Source: Acidobacteriaceae bacterium (lineage in GTDB: Bacteria > Acidobacteriota > Terriglobia > Terriglobales > Acidobacteriaceae). From it: DNA of 5,711 nt. Below are positions 4,773 through 5,711 of the stretch, piece by piece. The translations under genes and the position numbers were made by a program. The notes under the pieces were generated by a model that did no database searches, was not told the DNA's origin, and saw nothing but the letters and a program-made list of their open reading frames with translations. Positions within the stretch are counted from its first letter, which is position 1. The number at the start of each line of letters is the position of its first letter. The stretch covers positions 3,218-8,928 of the forward strand of contig PMXH01000281.1 of the NCBI GenBank assembly GCA_003165855.1, written 5' to 3'.

Positions 4773-5711
4773 ATGCGAACGACGATCACTGGTGCCCGAA
4801 TTGCATGCCTCTTTTGTCTGTTTTTCTTGATCGCTTGGGGACTGGGCTACCCAACACTGAACCGATATGATCCCCGTGAGACACCGGGCCTGAGCGATGT
4901 ACGAAGCTATGCAGCCCTGGTTACGGGAACGCCCGCCCTCGAAACGGGGCACATGCGGTTTCGCGTTTTAATACCCTGGATTGCCAGGCCCTTCTACCGC
5001 CTCGCGAAGGGAAGGTTCGGCAGCTGGAATCCGGTCATGTTTGGACTCCTTGTTGCCGACTCACTCTTTGTGGCAGCAACGGCGCTGCTGATCGTGGTTC
5101 TCGGAACCCGCCAGTTCGACCGCTACGCAGTTTCGCTGCTGGCATCGCTGCTGTATCTGCTGAACTTTGCCGTCCCCAACCTTAGGGTGACGGGCGGCGT
5201 CGATGCTGGTGAGGGCTTCTTCCTGCTTGCGCTTCTCTGGAGCTTGTCGGAACTTCGTTTGTGGGCACTGCTTTTGGTCGCGGTATTTGGAGCGTTGACG
5301 AAGGAGACGTTTGTCCCCTTCTGCATTGTCTTTATGGCGGCCTGGTGGTTGGTTGTCCGCAAGGCTCTGGCTTCGCCGGGGCGGAGCTTGATCTGGATTA
5401 TTACCAGCTCTGCCGTTAGCTTGGTGACGGCGACCGCCCTTCAGTGGTGGATCGCGGGCCACTTCGTGAGCCCTGTTGAGTTCGCCGCTGGTCTGCACGG
5501 GAATCATGAGTACCTGCGCCACTTTGCATCATCGCTGTGGGACCAGAACTTCTGGTACATATTTTTGTGGTTGCTGCCGGCGGCCATTCCAAACTTGAAA
5601 GCATTTCCGAAATCGTGGTTGATCCCGACTGGCGCGGCCGCGGTCGTGGCGTTCGTACTCGACGGATACTACGGTGGCGCGCCGGGTACGGTCGGCAGGG
5701 CGTTGTTCAGC
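4773..5711 (+). CDS. Polytopic membrane protein, GT-C glycosyltransferase-like, N-terminal 313 residues (3' end outside window)
   Basis: The frame is open from 4704 to the last base and breaks off in mid-gene. From ATG 4773 it reads 'MRTTITGARIACLFCLFFLI', with helix 1 at about 7-25. A loop 'GYPTLNRYDPRETPGLSDVRSYAALVTG' follows, then 'MRFRVLIPWIARPFYRL' (61-77). More hydrophobic helices lie at about 88-111, 117-134, 148-174, 181-196, 205-226, 258-274 and 281-297. A first outside loop with acidic residues (Asp33, Asp42) after helix 1, a 'RVLIPWIAR' motif, and 'ALTKETFVPF' between helices resemble polytopic GT-C-type enzymes and related uncharacterised membrane proteins; these transfer sugars from lipid carriers at the outer face of the inner membrane. 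No diagnostic motif settles it, so function stays open. Start: ATG 4773 lacks a proper Shine-Dalgarno; in-frame ATG 4728 would add 15 polar residues. Leucine is TTG in 13 of 49 codons, more than in the pump gene. Reverse-strand frames here are shadows. Confidence 0.7.
   Translation, partial: MRTTITGARIACLFCLFFLIAWGLGYPTLNRYDPRETPGLSDVRSYAALVTGTPALETGHMRFRVLIPWIARPFYRLAKGRFGSWNPVMFGLLVADSLFVAATALLIVVLGTRQFDRYAVSLLASLLYLLNFAVPNLRVTGGVDAGEGFFLLALLWSLSELRLWALLLVAVFGALTKETFVPFCIVFMAAWWLVVRKALASPGRSLIWIITSSAVSLVTATALQWWIAGHFVSPVEFAAGLHGNHEYLRHFASSLWDQNFWYIFLWLLPAAIPNLKAFPKSWLIPTGAAAVVAFVLDGYYGGAPGTVGRALFS

Noticed and set aside
4703..4870. 55-codon plus-strand frame just after the TATGAT box, with a 'WCPNC' motif
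   Set aside because: It overlaps the better-supported membrane-protein frame and has no Shine-Dalgarno; one CxxC-like pair is not enough.
5061..5522. Reverse-strand open frame of 153 codons
   Set aside because: Lies opposite a plus-strand frame that is open for over 1 kb and encodes well-formed membrane helices; the reverse product is polar, low-complexity and has no recognisable motif.

Overview
The window is a G+C-rich, plus-strand stretch of a Gram-negative chromosome. It holds an outer-membrane channel, a periplasmic adaptor and an inner-membrane pump, which need a double membrane. The style of the cytidylate-kinase-like protein, the small 'LTEEDKQW' protein and the hairpin repeats look like Acidobacteriota (Terriglobia/Koribacter-like). 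That assignment rests on recollection of family sequences, not on a search.

Positions 1-3395 are a compact tripartite drug-efflux operon: the 3' end of a TolC-family channel, then an EmrA/HlyD adaptor (3-nt gap), then an EmrB/QacA-type 14-helix MFS pump (4-nt ATGA overlap). Together they should move small toxic compounds from the cytoplasm or inner membrane across both membranes, driven by the proton gradient. No regulator gene lies inside the window.

Positions 3396-3669 are non-coding. They hold a 28-nt imperfect tandem-like repeat, a possible extended -10 promoter, and two neighbouring stem-loops of dispersed-repeat style just before the ribosome binding site of the next gene. Positions 3670-4332 encode a 220-aa cytidylate-kinase-like protein without a classical Walker A lysine. 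A small GTG-initiated gene follows at 4365. It has a perfect TATAAT box six bases before its start, suggesting a leaderless transcript, and its last codons look frameshifted by one missing base.

Positions 4556-4772 are non-coding with overlapping inverted repeats and a weak -10 box. From 4773 to the window end an open frame encodes the N-terminal 313 residues of a polytopic membrane protein resembling GT-C-type glycosyltransferases. Its leucine codon use differs from that of the efflux operon.

I see no CRISPR array, tRNA, rRNA, insertion sequence or obvious new multi-gene system. The most unusual signals are the small leaderless, apparently frameshifted gene and the paired hairpins in the kinase leader.
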